Shown in pieces: positions 37,986 through 48,583 of a stretch of 63,341 bases of DNA. The DNA is taken from assembly GCA_016765685.1 (NCBI GenBank), contig JAESPR010000008.1, positions 45,472-108,812 of the forward strand. The letters run 5' to 3'. The DNA comes from Colwellia sp. GTDB lineage: Bacteria > Pseudomonadota > Gammaproteobacteria > Enterobacterales > Alteromonadaceae. The translations under genes and the position numbers were made by a program. The first letter of the stretch is position 1; each line of letters begins with the position of its first letter. The notes beneath the pieces were generated by a model. That model did no database searches and was not told the origin of the DNA. It was given only the letters and a program-made list of their open reading frames with translations.

Positions 37986-38516
37986 ATGCCCCAGTCAGCC
38001 AACGATATCGACGACTTAACACCAGAAATGAGCGATGAATTAAAAAGTAAAACTGAAATCAAGAAAGAAATGCATCAATTGCAAGATTTCGCGCAATCTT
38101 TAGTGGAAATGTCCAAACATCAGCGCAGCCTTATTCCGCTAAATGAAGAATTAAAATATGCCATGGTGGTGGCCGATAAAATAAAGAACAAAAATGAAGC
38201 GCTGCGTCGCCATATTCGTCACATCGCAAAAATATTACTGGAAACAGACCTTAATCCTATCCATCAAGCCATTGCTGTGATGGACAACAAACACCAGCAA
38301 TCAACCGCTAAGTTTATCCGCTTAGAAAATTTAAGGGATGAGTTAATCGAACCGGGTAACGACGCGGTTGAAGCGTTATTAGCCGAGTTTACACAAATGG
38401 AACGTCAAAAATTGAAACAACTGGTTCGTCATGCCGCCAAAGAGAAAAAAGCAGAAAAATTAGGTAAGCATTATAGAAATTTATTTACTTACCTAAAAGA
38501 AAATAGCCACAAGTGA
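37986..38516 (+). CDS. darP: Ribosome-associated protein DarP (YjgA)
   Basis: A 176-residue, highly charged, helical protein of the YjgA/DarP family (LRRHIRHIAKILLETDLNPIHQA..; LVRHAAKEKK near the C-terminus). DarP binds late 50S ribosomal precursors and helps folding of the peptidyl-transferase centre. It is located beside pmbA as in E. coli. The 3' end has a weak, imperfect 14-bp repetition around the stop. Confidence 0.92.
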   Translation: MPQSANDIDDLTPEMSDELKSKTEIKKEMHQLQDFAQSLVEMSKHQRSLIPLNEELKYAMVVADKIKNKNEALRRHIRHIAKILLETDLNPIHQAIAVMDNKHQQSTAKFIRLENLRDELIEPGNDAVEALLAEFTQMERQKLKQLVRHAAKEKKAEKLGKHYRNLFTYLKENSHK

Positions 38517-38570
38517 TAAGTCGCAAGTAATAAGCGACTAGGCTTACCGCTTAAAGCTTGCTACTTAGCA

Positions 38571-40061
38571 CTATTGCGTAGCAACTCCACCAATGGTCAT
38601 TTTGTCAATTTTCAGGGTTGGTTGACCCACACCAACGGGCACGCTTTGACCGTCTTTACCACACACACCAACACCAGCATCAAGCCTAAGATCGTTACCC
38701 ACCATAGAAACATTTCTCATTGCCTCAGGGCCGCTACCAATTAAGGTGGCTCCTTTAATGGGGGTGGTAATTTCGCCATTCTCAATGAGATAAGCTTCTG
38801 AGCTAGTAAAGACGAACTTTCCTGAGGTGATATCCACTTGCCCGCCAGCAAAATTAGGGGCATAGATGCCCTTTTTCACTGATTTGATAATATCTTCTGG
38901 GCTAGATTCTCCTGCCAGCATGTAGGTATTAGTCATACGCGGCATCGGCAAATGGGCATAAGACTCACGGCGACCATTGCCCGTAGGTGCAACACCCATG
39001 AGTGAAGCATTGTGTTTGTCTTGCATGTATCCTTTTAAAATGCCTTTTTCAATTAAAACATTATATTGTCCAGCAACACCTTCATCGTCAATATTCAATG
39101 AACCACGGCGATCAGCCATGGTGCCATCATCAACAATAGTACACAGCTCAGAACAAACCTTTGTGCCAATTTTGCCCGAAAAAGTTGAAGAGCCTTTGCG
39201 GTTAAAGTCACCTTCTAAACCGTGACCTACCGCTTCATGCAGTAATACTCCAGGCCAACCAGCTCCCAACACTACGGGAAAGGTTCCTGCGGGCGCATCA
39301 ACAGCAACTAAATTAACTAACGCTTGGCGCACTGCTTCTTCTGCATAAGTTAGATAACGTGGTTCAGTGTTTTTCACCTCAAGGCTATCTACTCCAAAGT
39401 TCTCTACCCGAAAGCTTTCTACCTCAAAAAAATAACTATAATCGGTTCGAGCGCCACCGCCGGCACTAGCACGTTCACGCTTACCGTTTTCTTCTACTAA
39501 AACAGAACAGTTTAAACGTACTAAAGGACGAATGTCCGTACCATAAGTACCATCGCTTGCGGCTATCAGTATTTTTTCATAAACACCCGATAAACTAACA
39601 ATAACTTGTTTTACTCGGCTGTCTATTTGGCGAGCATGGGCTTCCATTTGATGTAATAAGTCAATTTTTTGTTCTTGCGCTAAACTGCCAAGGGGCTCTA
39701 CCGCTTGATAAACTTTAATAGGTGATTGGCGTTTAAACGCTTGAACTTGGCCTCCTTGTCCCGCATCAGCAATGCCTTTAGCTGCGTCTGCAGCTTGCTG
39801 TAAGGCGAGTGGCGAAATATCATCGGAATAAGCAAAGCCTGTTTTTTCGCCTGATATAGCGCGAACACCCACACCTCGTTCCATATTGTACGAGCCTTCT
39901 TTGACTATGCCATCTTCAAGCATCCACGACTCGTGTTGGCTAGACTGAAAATACAGATCAGCATAATTAACTTGTCGCTCCATCATGCTAGTTAATGTTT
40001 TAGATAAAATAGCATCATCAATTTGGCTATCTGCTAATAAAGTTTGCTCAACATTATTCAT
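38571..40061 (-). CDS. tldD: Metalloprotease TldD
   Basis: A 496-residue zinc metalloprotease. The active-site motif is [11 protein letters not shown] at residues 275-285 (HExxxH variant). The distal Cys ligand is probably in [11 protein letters not shown] near residue 470. It forms a heterodimeric protease with PmbA. It is 29 bp downstream of the nitrilase-family gene and probably belongs to a long leftward transcription unit starting at mreB or rng. Confidence 0.95.
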   Translation of the reverse strand: MNNVEQTLLADSQIDDAILSKTLTSMMERQVNYADLYFQSSQHESWMLEDGIVKEGSYNMERGVGVRAISGEKTGFAYSDDISPLALQQAADAAKGIADAGQGGQVQAFKRQSPIKVYQAVEPLGSLAQEQKIDLLHQMEAHARQIDSRVKQVIVSLSGVYEKILIAASDGTYGTDIRPLVRLNCSVLVEENGKRERASAGGGARTDYSYFFEVESFRVENFGVDSLEVKNTEPRYLTYAEEAVRQALVNLVAVDAPAGTFPVVLGAGWPGVLLHEAVGHGLEGDFNRKGSSTFSGKIGTKVCSELCTIVDDGTMADRRGSLNIDDEGVAGQYNVLIEKGILKGYMQDKHNASLMGVAPTGNGRRESYAHLPMPRMTNTYMLAGESSPEDIIKSVKKGIYAPNFAGGQVDITSGKFVFTSSEAYLIENGEITTPIKGATLIGSGPEAMRNVSMVGNDLRLDAGVGVCGKDGQSVPVGVGQPTLKIDKMTIGGVATQ

Positions 40062-40090
40062 TTATATACTCAAGTAAGTTCAACTTAAAA

Positions 40091-40942
40091 TTAGGTTTCA
40101 ATAATATGCGTCAAGGGCATACTAGTTCGAATTCGTTTGATTTCTTGCGGCACATAATCGCTGCTAATAGTGCCTTCACCTTTTTCAAGACATGCTAATA
40201 TCTCTCCCCAAGGACTGATAATCAAGGAATGTCCCCAGGTTTCTCGGCCATTTTCGTGTTTACCTTCTTGTCCGGCAGCAATAATATAGACTTGGTTTTC
40301 TATCGCCCTTGCTTGCAATAAAGTTTGCCAATGTGCTTTACCCGTAACACGGGTGAATGCGCTAGGTACGGTAATAATATCCGCGCCCAAAGCAGTCAAT
40401 TGTTGATATAACAGAGGAAAGCGTACATCGAAACATACCGTTAAGCCAATATTAGCTAGCGGTGTTTTTACCAAGCAAGTAGTTTTACCTGCCTGGGTAA
40501 AACGGGATTCATGATAATTTTTTTTATTACCTTCAACAGCTTCAACATTTACATCAAACAAATGAATTTTATCATACCGTCCTAGCAATTCACCTTGGCT
40601 ATTAAAGGCACAACTACTGTTGGTAAATTTATCACCCTCATCCGTCACTATGGGGATAGTACCTGCAATTAACGTCACTTGATATTGCTTGGCTAAATGA
40701 CTTACCGCTTGTTGCAACACATTGTTTTTTGGTGACTGCGCTGTACTTGTACTTTTTGCTAAGTGTAACTGCGCTTTGTCATTAGCGCCAAAAAATAAAC
40801 AACACTCAGGTAAAACAACAATATGGTTAATATTATCCTGCGGTTCAGCAGCCGTTAACTGTGCCAACTGCTCTGAAATCACTCGCAAATTATGCTCAAC
40901 ATTCGCTTTAGAGTTGAGTTGAATAGCACTCAGTTTAACCAT
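40091..40942 (-). CDS. Carbon-nitrogen hydrolase (nitrilase family, Nit2-like)
   Basis: A 283-residue cytoplasmic nitrilase-superfamily enzyme with the full triad: E46 in VVLPECCLF, K125 in GRYDKIHLFDV and C170 in TVCFDVRFP. These contexts match the Nit1/Nit2 omega-amidase branch, which removes damaged amides such as deaminated glutathione or alpha-ketoglutaramate; the substrate is inferred from the branch only. The start overlaps the yhdP stop by 8 bp. Association with yhdP, rng and tldD is common in marine gammaproteobacteria. Confidence 0.9.
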   Translation of the reverse strand: MVKLSAIQLNSKANVEHNLRVISEQLAQLTAAEPQDNINHIVVLPECCLFFGANDKAQLHLAKSTSTAQSPKNNVLQQAVSHLAKQYQVTLIAGTIPIVTDEGDKFTNSSCAFNSQGELLGRYDKIHLFDVNVEAVEGNKKNYHESRFTQAGKTTCLVKTPLANIGLTVCFDVRFPLLYQQLTALGADIITVPSAFTRVTGKAHWQTLLQARAIENQVYIIAAGQEGKHENGRETWGHSLIISPWGEILACLEKGEGTISSDYVPQEIKRIRTSMPLTHIIET

Positions 40943-43900
40943 TATTTAACTCATTGAACTGATGATCGTTTTGAAAAATTTTTTGCTGACGATCAATAAC
41001 ACTAGGCGATTTAAATTGTTTGAAAGATTTTTTATCCGTGTTTTTTTGTGGTGATTGAGTTTGATCACTACTATCAACAAACTCGGGTGGTTTTGAGCGA
41101 CCAACGCTAATATTTCGACTTTTACGATTCACTTCTTTAAAGATGTGTTCACTAACACTACCGGTTAATTCAAAATTATATTCGGTAACCACGTTAGAAG
41201 TGATCACTTGATCTATCGCAATACCCGCTAAAAAAACCACCGGATTTAAAGTTGCTATCCAAGCTATCGCTGGCAAGCTTGAGGTTAAATTGGGTTGATA
41301 AGACATTTTATAATCAAGACTGTTATCGACAAAACTGGTATTACCTTTAATAAATAAATCTCCCGCAGAGCCATTCATGCGAGTATTATTAGTATATAAA
41401 ACCCCCTCTTTAAGTTGGTAGTCACCTTTAATATCTTGATAGAACATACCATCGCTGAAAATATCACGGAAATCTAAGGTGAGTTTTCTAACAATAGATT
41501 GCAAACTTAATACCGAAAACATACGCGCTTTATCATCAATTTCAGCTAAATAACCATCATCTATTTTTGCCTTAAGATCACCGTTTAAAGAGCTAACATC
41601 AAACTCATGAGGGCCACCTTGCCAATTTAAGTTAAAATCAAGTTTGCCGCCACTATCACGAATAATAGAGCCATAGCCTAATTGCTCTAATTCATATTCA
41701 ATATTTTTTAACGATAAACCCCCATTAACTGTCGTTGTTGTGGTGGTGCCTAATTGTTGCCATTCACCTGACAAATTAAATTCAGCCTGTTCACGTTTAG
41801 CGGTGAAATTATTAATTTTGATAACATTTTCATCTGTGCGCAGTAAAGAAAAATTCACCTCACCCAAGTTTAAGTTCTCAATTTGACAACGATCACAGTG
41901 AAAACTAATTTTTGGTATATTGGCAAAAACAGTATCATCCGTTAACGAAATCATCAAGGTGTCATCAACTTGCTGTGCTGGTGTAGGGGGTTTATCACTT
42001 AAGGCTATTTGAGGCTGATTAGTTAAGTGAATAAAATCGGCTTTAATATCAACGCCCTGCTCTAACCAATTAGGATAGAATTTTATCTGACTACGAGTTT
42101 CTTTTGCATTTAACTGCAATAACCACCAATTGGTTTTATCGAGCAAGTTAAAAGAAACATTATGTAAACGTTGCCCTAATAATTCTAACGTAGCAATAGT
42201 GCCTCGAATACGCTCAGGTTTAGAAAACAAACTTGGCGAGTTTGCGGTTATTCCTTCAACACCACGGGGTTCATCGTTTCTTGAAACCGTATCAATTATA
42301 TCTAAAATAAACGGCTGCCACACACTAGCATCTGCCTGAGCCAAATTAGTAGTAATATGAAAACCATCCGTAGGCAACAGCATTTTTTCATCACCTAGCA
42401 CAATATGAGCACGTGAAAAATGGCTAGTATCATGGTTTAACACCCCAAAAAAACTTAACTGATCACCATAAGAAGCATTAAAGGTTGATTGCTCTAATTG
42501 CCCGTTCACTTCAATGTTTAAAGGCACATTTACCTGTACTGATTTTTTATAAGGTTCAGGAAGGTTAAATGCCATCTGCGCTAAGTTAGAGTTAATATTA
42601 AATTGATAGGAAAAGCCGCCATTATGATGCTGATACAAAGACAAATCACCTTTGAATTGCAATTTGCCATCAACATATTTTTTTAAATGAGGTGCAACAT
42701 GTGGCCGCCAATCAGCCGTTTGCCAATCAGCTTTTAGCTCGATATTAGTATCGTAATAGTCTGACTTGTCGTGACCATTAACCGTTAATGACAACGGTAA
42801 ACCTTGCCAAGTTAGTGATAAATTTTTAGTAGATATAAGATCATTTTTAAAACGTAATTGACCGCTTACTTGCTTGAAATTCATACGCGGTGTTTGCAGT
42901 GCAACACTATTGTCAGCAAAATTAATTAAGCCACTCGCTATCACTTCTTCAGTAGCATTTAAGGGTAAATGCAAATGAAACTCACCGTCGATATCACCGC
43001 TTACTTGTAACTGCTGCAAAACACGGCCAACACTTTCTTTAAGAGAACTTTGATTCATTAAATCAGCGACATGAATTGCCGGTGTTGGTTTAATCAAGGT
43101 ATCCACGTTAAGTATTTGCTCACCCGCTAAATCATCAATAGCCGCCTGTACGCCACTGACATCAAGCCCGGTTAAATTACCCGCTCTGCCAGTAATTAAC
43201 ATACTATTATTAGTAAAATTTAAGTTTGCGGCAAAGTTGTTAATTGCCGGCCAGTCTTCACTAAATTTAAAGGTTGCCTCTGTTAGTTCTGCATCAACAA
43301 CAAATATGCCAGAATTATCTACAAAGGGAAAGTTAGCCAGTGGCCCGTTTAACAGCACTTGTGCCTGCGCTATTTTTCCGTCAATTAGCGCCTCATTCAG
43401 GTAGCTGACTAAGTCATTACTCATGGTGGTTAACGGATAATAATGATGGGCTTTGCTGGCATCGCCATCGGTAATATTGGCCAATAAAGACATCACCATT
43501 GGCGCATCCGTTGGCGCATCAATAGCTAAATCAGCCGTTAATTGTAATTCATTAGAGCTTAACTCAATATCATTCACTTGTAGCTGCCAACTGCTATCCG
43601 CAAAAGACAAATCAACTATTGCCTGTAATGACTGATAAGGAATAGGGGCAATAAAATGTTCCTTAAAGTCTAAAGCGCCATGCTGTGCTGCCAATTCAAT
43701 ATGTAAATTTTGCTCGCTAAAACTTAATATACCAGCAAGGTTATCAATACCAGGAATTCCTTGACTGTACTGAGTTGAAGTATCAGCAAAATTCGCTAAC
43801 GCTTGAATGTCCTTTGTTGTTTTTTTAAAGTAGATATCACTCGCTTGACCGCTAACATTTAATGCAGATAATAAGTCTCGGGTGTCTTTTGAACTAATAA

Positions 43901-45032
43901 ACAACGGGGAAACTTGGCTAATTAAGGCCAAATCAAACGATGACAAATAAATAGAGAAATCTTCAGCCGTTTTATTCATTTGCACAATAGTTTCTTGTAC
44001 ATCTTGTTGATTAAACTGCAATAATAGCGGTGTGCTATACAGTTTAAAGCTGGCTGGCCTTTTTCCTTTAACAAGTAACAACTGGCCCGAGCTTAAGGTT
44101 AAGTTGTGTTGAACCTTATGTGTTTGCTTGTTAGCCTGAGTATTAGCTAGGTTATGGTCTTGCCAGCTAATATAATTGTCATGTAATGCTACTTGCAAAC
44201 GCTCAATGCTGCCCTTGCTCACTTTCAACCAAGCTGAAAAACCAATATCGGTTTTAGTCTTATCATTATCTATTGCTAAAACACTATCAAGCCAAGGGGT
44301 GATATCAAGGTGATTAGCTTCTAAATACATCAAGCCAGCCAATTCATCGACAGATTGACCATTAATATCGATTTGTAAACGTAAGTTATTTGAACTTAAT
44401 TCATCAACAGTAATATTACCTTGTGCTTGATGCCGTTCACCACTGTTAAGCCAGTGTAAACTATTAATGTGAAAATTTCGCTCTAGTGCATTATTTTCAA
44501 TGGATATTTTACTGTTAACTAACGAAAATCGCTGAATGCGATTTAAGAAAATGTCTGAAATTTGTTGAAAACCACTACGTTGTTCAGCTAAGTTGGGTGC
44601 AATAGCGGTACTATTAATCGGTTTATTTTCTTCAGTATGCCAAGCTCCTTGCGATAACCGCACAACCGCACCGTCAAGCACCACATTACTTGAAATCAAA
44701 CGTTGCTTAGTTATTGTGGCCCAAAAATCAATTTGCACTTCTAAATGCTTGATATAAATATGGGCATCATCTGTCGAAACTAAAATTACTTGACTGGCGA
44801 CTAAGGTCGGCCCTGCATTTTGCCAACTCATGCCTAAACCACCAATCACAATATTTGTTTGGTTGTTATTGTTGATATAATCTTGAAGGTCTTGTCGATA
44901 ATGTTCAACGTAAGGCACAAACAAACGAAATGCGCTGATCAATACCGCTAGCAGTACTAGCATAATTGCGAGTACTTTATAAAAGCGGTTTAGCCAACGA
45001 TTAGATGTGCTTACAATCGACATTAATACCAT
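40935..45032 (-). CDS. yhdP: AsmA-like protein YhdP (inter-membrane phospholipid transport candidate)
   Basis: A 1365-residue protein with an N-terminal membrane anchor (about residues 18-40) and a huge periplasmic beta-rich body typical of DUF3971/AsmA-like proteins. YhdP spans the periplasm and, with TamB and YdbH, is required for moving phospholipids to the outer membrane. The C-terminal DUF3971/AsmA_2 block is visible around residues 1150-1300, followed by a Gln/Lys-rich tail that is probably unstructured. ATG 45032 is used; another ATG is three codons in. The length is near that of E. coli YhdP (1266), with a small extension. Confidence 0.92.
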   Translation of the reverse strand: MVLMSIVSTSNRWLNRFYKVLAIMLVLLAVLISAFRLFVPYVEHYRQDLQDYINNNNQTNIVIGGLGMSWQNAGPTLVASQVILVSTDDAHIYIKHLEVQIDFWATITKQRLISSNVVLDGAVVRLSQGAWHTEENKPINSTAIAPNLAEQRSGFQQISDIFLNRIQRFSLVNSKISIENNALERNFHINSLHWLNSGERHQAQGNITVDELSSNNLRLQIDINGQSVDELAGLMYLEANHLDITPWLDSVLAIDNDKTKTDIGFSAWLKVSKGSIERLQVALHDNYISWQDHNLANTQANKQTHKVQHNLTLSSGQLLLVKGKRPASFKLYSTPLLLQFNQQDVQETIVQMNKTAEDFSIYLSSFDLALISQVSPLFISSKDTRDLLSALNVSGQASDIYFKKTTKDIQALANFADTSTQYSQGIPGIDNLAGILSFSEQNLHIELAAQHGALDFKEHFIAPIPYQSLQAIVDLSFADSSWQLQVNDIELSSNELQLTADLAIDAPTDAPMVMSLLANITDGDASKAHHYYPLTTMSNDLVSYLNEALIDGKIAQAQVLLNGPLANFPFVDNSGIFVVDAELTEATFKFSEDWPAINNFAANLNFTNNSMLITGRAGNLTGLDVSGVQAAIDDLAGEQILNVDTLIKPTPAIHVADLMNQSSLKESVGRVLQQLQVSGDIDGEFHLHLPLNATEEVIASGLINFADNSVALQTPRMNFKQVSGQLRFKNDLISTKNLSLTWQGLPLSLTVNGHDKSDYYDTNIELKADWQTADWRPHVAPHLKKYVDGKLQFKGDLSLYQHHNGGFSYQFNINSNLAQMAFNLPEPYKKSVQVNVPLNIEVNGQLEQSTFNASYGDQLSFFGVLNHDTSHFSRAHIVLGDEKMLLPTDGFHITTNLAQADASVWQPFILDIIDTVSRNDEPRGVEGITANSPSLFSKPERIRGTIATLELLGQRLHNVSFNLLDKTNWWLLQLNAKETRSQIKFYPNWLEQGVDIKADFIHLTNQPQIALSDKPPTPAQQVDDTLMISLTDDTVFANIPKISFHCDRCQIENLNLGEVNFSLLRTDENVIKINNFTAKREQAEFNLSGEWQQLGTTTTTTVNGGLSLKNIEYELEQLGYGSIIRDSGGKLDFNLNWQGGPHEFDVSSLNGDLKAKIDDGYLAEIDDKARMFSVLSLQSIVRKLTLDFRDIFSDGMFYQDIKGDYQLKEGVLYTNNTRMNGSAGDLFIKGNTSFVDNSLDYKMSYQPNLTSSLPAIAWIATLNPVVFLAGIAIDQVITSNVVTEYNFELTGSVSEHIFKEVNRKSRNISVGRSKPPEFVDSSDQTQSPQKNTDKKSFKQFKSPSVIDRQQKIFQNDHQFNELNNG

Positions 45033-45069
45033 TTTCCCTACTAATTTCCTAAAAACATGTAGCTGCTCG

Positions 45070-46527
45070 CTACATCATTACCACGTCAAATTGTTCTTGA
45101 GAATACATAGTTTCGGTTTGCACTTTTATTGACTTGCCAATAAACACTTCCACTTCAGCTAAACTATGAAACTCATCATTAACAAGAAAATCGCTCACCG
45201 CTGAAGACGCATAAACAATAAACTCATCGGCATCATGAGCCCGGTTCACTCGCACTATTTCACGTAATACTTCAAAACAGACCGTTTCAACTGTCTTTAG
45301 ATTACCACGCCCAGTGCAAATAGGACATTCACCACATAAAACATGCTCTAAACTTTCTCGAGTGCGTTTACGGGTCATTTCCACTAAACCTAACGAAGAG
45401 AAACCATGCACGCTAAATTTCACATTATCTCTGGCCATCGCCATTTCTAAGCTACTTAATACTCGACGTTTATGATCTTCATTGTGCATATCAATAAAAT
45501 CAACAATGATAATGCCCCCTAAATTTCTTAACCTAAGCTGGCGGGCAATCGCTTGAGTTGCTTCAATATTGGTACTAAAAATAGTATCTTCAAGGTTTCG
45601 ATGACCAACAAAAGCGCCAGTATTAATATCAATAGTGGTCATGGCTTCAGTTTGATCAATGATTAATGAGCCGCCGGATTTTAATTCTATTTTTCGATGC
45701 AACGCGCGCTGTATTTCTACTTCAACCGAGAATAAATCAAAAATAGGCTGTTCACCGGGATAATATTCCATTACTTGAGTTAATTCAGGTATAAACTCTT
45801 GAGTGAAGGAAACTAGTTGATCGAAAGTTAATTTAGAGTCTACTCGAATACGTTCAAACTCTACCCCGACAAAATCTCTTAATACTCTTAAAGATAAGGA
45901 TAAGTCTTGATACAAAGGTAAGTTAACTTGCTTACGCTCTTTTCGCTCTTGTACTTTTTTCCACACTCGTCGTAAAAATTCAGCGTCATGTTTTAGCTCT
46001 TTCTCGCCGGCGCCTTCACCAGCAGTACGCACAATAAAACCTTGCTGGTCGTCACAATACGGGCTAACAATATCTTTTAAACGCTTACGTTCTTCAACAC
46101 CTTCAATACGCTGAGAAATACCCGCATGGCTGGCGTGAGGCATTAACACCAAATAACGAGAAGCAATGGTAATATCGGTGGTTAACCGTGCGCCTTTTGA
46201 ACCCAGCGGATCTTTCACCACTTGCACCATCAGCAGTTGGCCTTCATGCACTAAAGCACGAATGTCAGGCAACTGAGCTGTTTCTTCTTTTAAAATCAGT
46301 TTGGTATTGATATCTGACGCATGCAAAAAAGCGGCTTTGTCTAAACCAATATCAACAAAGGCTGCTTGCATACCCGGTAATACGCGGATAATTTTACCTA
46401 AATATATATTAGAGACAATGCCACGTTTCGCCTCTCGTTCAATATGGACTTCCTGCAACGAGCCATGCTCAATTAAAGCAACGCGCGTTTCACTAGGGGT
46501 TACATTAATTAATAACTCACTACTCAT
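45070..46527 (-). CDS. rng: Ribonuclease G
   Basis: A 485-residue endoribonuclease of the RNase E/G family: S1 domain about residues 38-128 (VSNIYLGKIIRVLPGMQAAFVDIGLDKAAFLH), catalytic DNase I-like region with TTIDINTGAF and the paired metal-binding acidic residues in IIVDFIDM, and the Zn-link CGECPIC. It matures 16S rRNA 5' ends and degrades some mRNAs. The ATG at 46527 (MSSELLINVTPSETRV) aligns with known RNase G; the frame extends seven codons upstream into maf. The C-terminus QEQFDVVMM is the family's normal end. Confidence 0.96.
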   Translation of the reverse strand: MSSELLINVTPSETRVALIEHGSLQEVHIEREAKRGIVSNIYLGKIIRVLPGMQAAFVDIGLDKAAFLHASDINTKLILKEETAQLPDIRALVHEGQLLMVQVVKDPLGSKGARLTTDITIASRYLVLMPHASHAGISQRIEGVEERKRLKDIVSPYCDDQQGFIVRTAGEGAGEKELKHDAEFLRRVWKKVQERKERKQVNLPLYQDLSLSLRVLRDFVGVEFERIRVDSKLTFDQLVSFTQEFIPELTQVMEYYPGEQPIFDLFSVEVEIQRALHRKIELKSGGSLIIDQTEAMTTIDINTGAFVGHRNLEDTIFSTNIEATQAIARQLRLRNLGGIIIVDFIDMHNEDHKRRVLSSLEMAMARDNVKFSVHGFSSLGLVEMTRKRTRESLEHVLCGECPICTGRGNLKTVETVCFEVLREIVRVNRAHDADEFIVYASSAVSDFLVNDEFHSLAEVEVFIGKSIKVQTETMYSQEQFDVVMM

Positions 46528-47158
46528 AACATTTTTGATCCTTGCCATTTTTCGCTTGAATGCATGTTGGTAAACCTACTTGTGCCAACAGTTGTGCGGT
46601 TTCATATAACGGCAAACCAACTACCGCAGAATAACTACCTTCAATTGACGTAACAAATTGCCCCCCAATCCCTTGAATCGCATAAGCGCCGGCTTTATCG
46701 CACGGCTCTGACGTTTGCCAATAACGTTTGATTTCATCAATAGAAAGTTTTTTGAATTGCACTTGCGTGGTAATTAACTTAACCCTTGTTTCAATCTTAT
46801 TTGTTTGATTTTGGCTGTTCACCGCAATAGCGGTTAATACTTGATGGGTTTTGTTTTCTAGGCGCAACAAGGTAGCAATACACTCAGCTTCATTGGCGGG
46901 TTTACCTAAAATATCACCGTCAATCACCACGCTAGTATCCGCTCCAAGAACCAGTGTTTGTGCTTGTTGCTCAACCGTTAATGTTGAAAAAATGGCTTGC
47001 GCTTTTTCTTGAGCTAACCGTAATACGTAATCTTTAGCAGCTTCATTAGCTAACACCGCTTCGTTAATATCCGCGGCTTTACTTGTAAAGTGATAACCTA
47101 ATTGCGCTAATAGTGCTTTTCTTCGGGGAGATTGTGAAGCCAAAATTAGTTGTTTCAT
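46520..47158 (-). CDS. maf: Maf-family nucleoside triphosphate pyrophosphatase
   Basis: A 212-residue Maf-like protein (LILASQSPRRKALLAQLGY, then LGADTSVVIDG, and a GKAGAYAIQGIG-like segment). Maf proteins hydrolyse non-canonical or modified NTPs (dTTP/UTP type in the YhdE branch) to prevent their incorporation. It sits between mreD and rng, its standard place (yhdE). The last eight bases overlap the rng start. Confidence 0.93.
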   Translation of the reverse strand: MKQLILASQSPRRKALLAQLGYHFTSKAADINEAVLANEAAKDYVLRLAQEKAQAIFSTLTVEQQAQTLVLGADTSVVIDGDILGKPANEAECIATLLRLENKTHQVLTAIAVNSQNQTNKIETRVKLITTQVQFKKLSIDEIKRYWQTSEPCDKAGAYAIQGIGGQFVTSIEGSYSAVVGLPLYETAQLLAQVGLPTCIQAKNGKDQKCYE

Positions 47159-47186
47159 ATATACCTAAGAAAATTCCATGACGCTG

Positions 47187-47666
47187 TTATTTAATAGAAA
47201 AATGGCGACGCACTTTGCGCAACAAATAAAATACCCATGGCCATAACACTATTGTGGTTATTACTGGATATAAATAACTAGAGAGAAAAGTAACATCAAT
47301 TAAAAAACGCTGTAACCAAAAAACCACTAAATGGTATAAAGCCGCCAATACACCCGTAATAAGTGCTTGTTGCCAAACAGAAAAATTACGTATTTTTTGA
47401 AAATTTTCCGCAACAATATAAACCGAAATAGCCATAGCCGCAGCATGAATTCCTAATATAGAGCCTAACAATACGTCTAATAAAAACCCCATTACCCAAG
47501 CCGTAATAATGTTCACTCGCCCGGGCAAAGCCATGCACCAGTATATTAGCACAATAAGCACCCAGTCAGGGCGAAAGGCATCAACACTCAATGGTAACGG
47601 CATGATGCTTGCCATAATTGCAACTAACAATGTCAGCAAAATAATTACACCATTATGTGTGAACAT
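47187..47666 (-). CDS. mreD: Rod shape-determining protein MreD
   Basis: A 159-residue inner-membrane protein with about five hydrophobic helices, of typical MreD size. The motif FRPDWVLIVLIYWCMALPGRVNI is characteristic. It is part of the elongasome with MreB, MreC, RodA and PBP2. The start overlaps the mreC stop as TAATG. Confidence 0.94.
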   Translation of the reverse strand: MFTHNGVIILLTLLVAIMASIMPLPLSVDAFRPDWVLIVLIYWCMALPGRVNIITAWVMGFLLDVLLGSILGIHAAAMAISVYIVAENFQKIRNFSVWQQALITGVLAALYHLVVFWLQRFLIDVTFLSSYLYPVITTIVLWPWVFYLLRKVRRHFSIK

Positions 47667-48571
47667 TAGTGAGTTACCTTAGTTTTATTTTTTGCTTTAT
47701 TTTGAGCATCCAGTTTTTTCTGCTTACTTTTCGGCGCAAAAATACTCACGGGCTCAGCATCAGATAATAACAACAGATAACGTAACCTATCTATTTTCGC
47801 AATAGGTGTACTGTATACGCGAACAAATTCTTTTGATTCATCACTGCTAACAAATGAAACTGTAGCAACAGGATAACCCTCAGGGTATTTTCCTCCCAAT
47901 CCTGAGGTAACCAGTAAATCACCTATTTTGATATCGGCACTTTGTGGCACAAAGTTATGGTTCAAGCGTTCAATTTGACCACTACCTGAGGCCAACAACC
48001 GTAAACCATTACGTTGTACTCTAACAGGCACCGCATGAGAAATATCAGTAATTAAGATGACTCTTGAGGTTGTTTGTCCCACATGTAATATTTGTCCAAC
48101 AATACCTGACGCATCTAGCACCGGTTGCCCTTCATAAACACCGTCACCCGCACCGCGATTAATCACCACTTGATGGCTGTATGGGTCACTATCAACCGCT
48201 AATATTTCCGCGACCATTTTTTTTAATTCACTGCGCAATGGTGATGCAAGTAAAGAACGTAAACGTACGTTTTCTTGTTTAACAATATTAAGCTGCATAG
48301 TTTGCTCATGAAACTTAAGTTCATTTAAGCGAAACTGTTGGTTTTCTGTCATTAACTGTTGGCGTGTAGCGATATTAGTCGATGCCCATGTCATCGCCTG
48401 CTTAGGTGTATTGGCTAAGTATTGCAAAGGGCTTACTAATGATTGTAAATAACCTCGAAACGATTCAAAGCTAGCCATTTTATGATCGAAAAAAATCAAT
48501 AATGCAGAACAAAACAGCACCAAGACAAGCCGGTGCTGTGGGGAAGGGCCATGTTTAAAAATTGGGTTCAT
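47666..48571 (-). CDS. mreC: Rod shape-determining protein MreC
   Basis: A 301-residue bitopic protein: N-terminal helix (about residues 12-30), a coiled coil (about 65-105), and a periplasmic double beta-barrel (INRGAGDGVYEGQPVLD; VTSGLGGKYPEGYPVA). It links MreB filaments to PBP2. The ATG at 48571 (MNPIFKHGPSPQHRL) matches family N-termini; the frame runs 12 bp further to a GTG that abuts a REP-like element. The Lys-rich C-tail (after about residue 275) is an extension. Confidence 0.94.
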   Translation of the reverse strand: MNPIFKHGPSPQHRLVLVLFCSALLIFFDHKMASFESFRGYLQSLVSPLQYLANTPKQAMTWASTNIATRQQLMTENQQFRLNELKFHEQTMQLNIVKQENVRLRSLLASPLRSELKKMVAEILAVDSDPYSHQVVINRGAGDGVYEGQPVLDASGIVGQILHVGQTTSRVILITDISHAVPVRVQRNGLRLLASGSGQIERLNHNFVPQSADIKIGDLLVTSGLGGKYPEGYPVATVSFVSSDESKEFVRVYSTPIAKIDRLRYLLLLSDAEPVSIFAPKSKQKKLDAQNKAKNKTKVTH

Positions 48572-48583
48572 AGAAAACTGCAC

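Noticed and set aside
38511-38538. 14-bp tandem duplication at the darP stop
   Set aside because: Only 10 of 14 bases match, and the segment can also be read as a simple GTCGC/GCGAC hairpin, so it is too weak to add to the 3'-duplication pattern.
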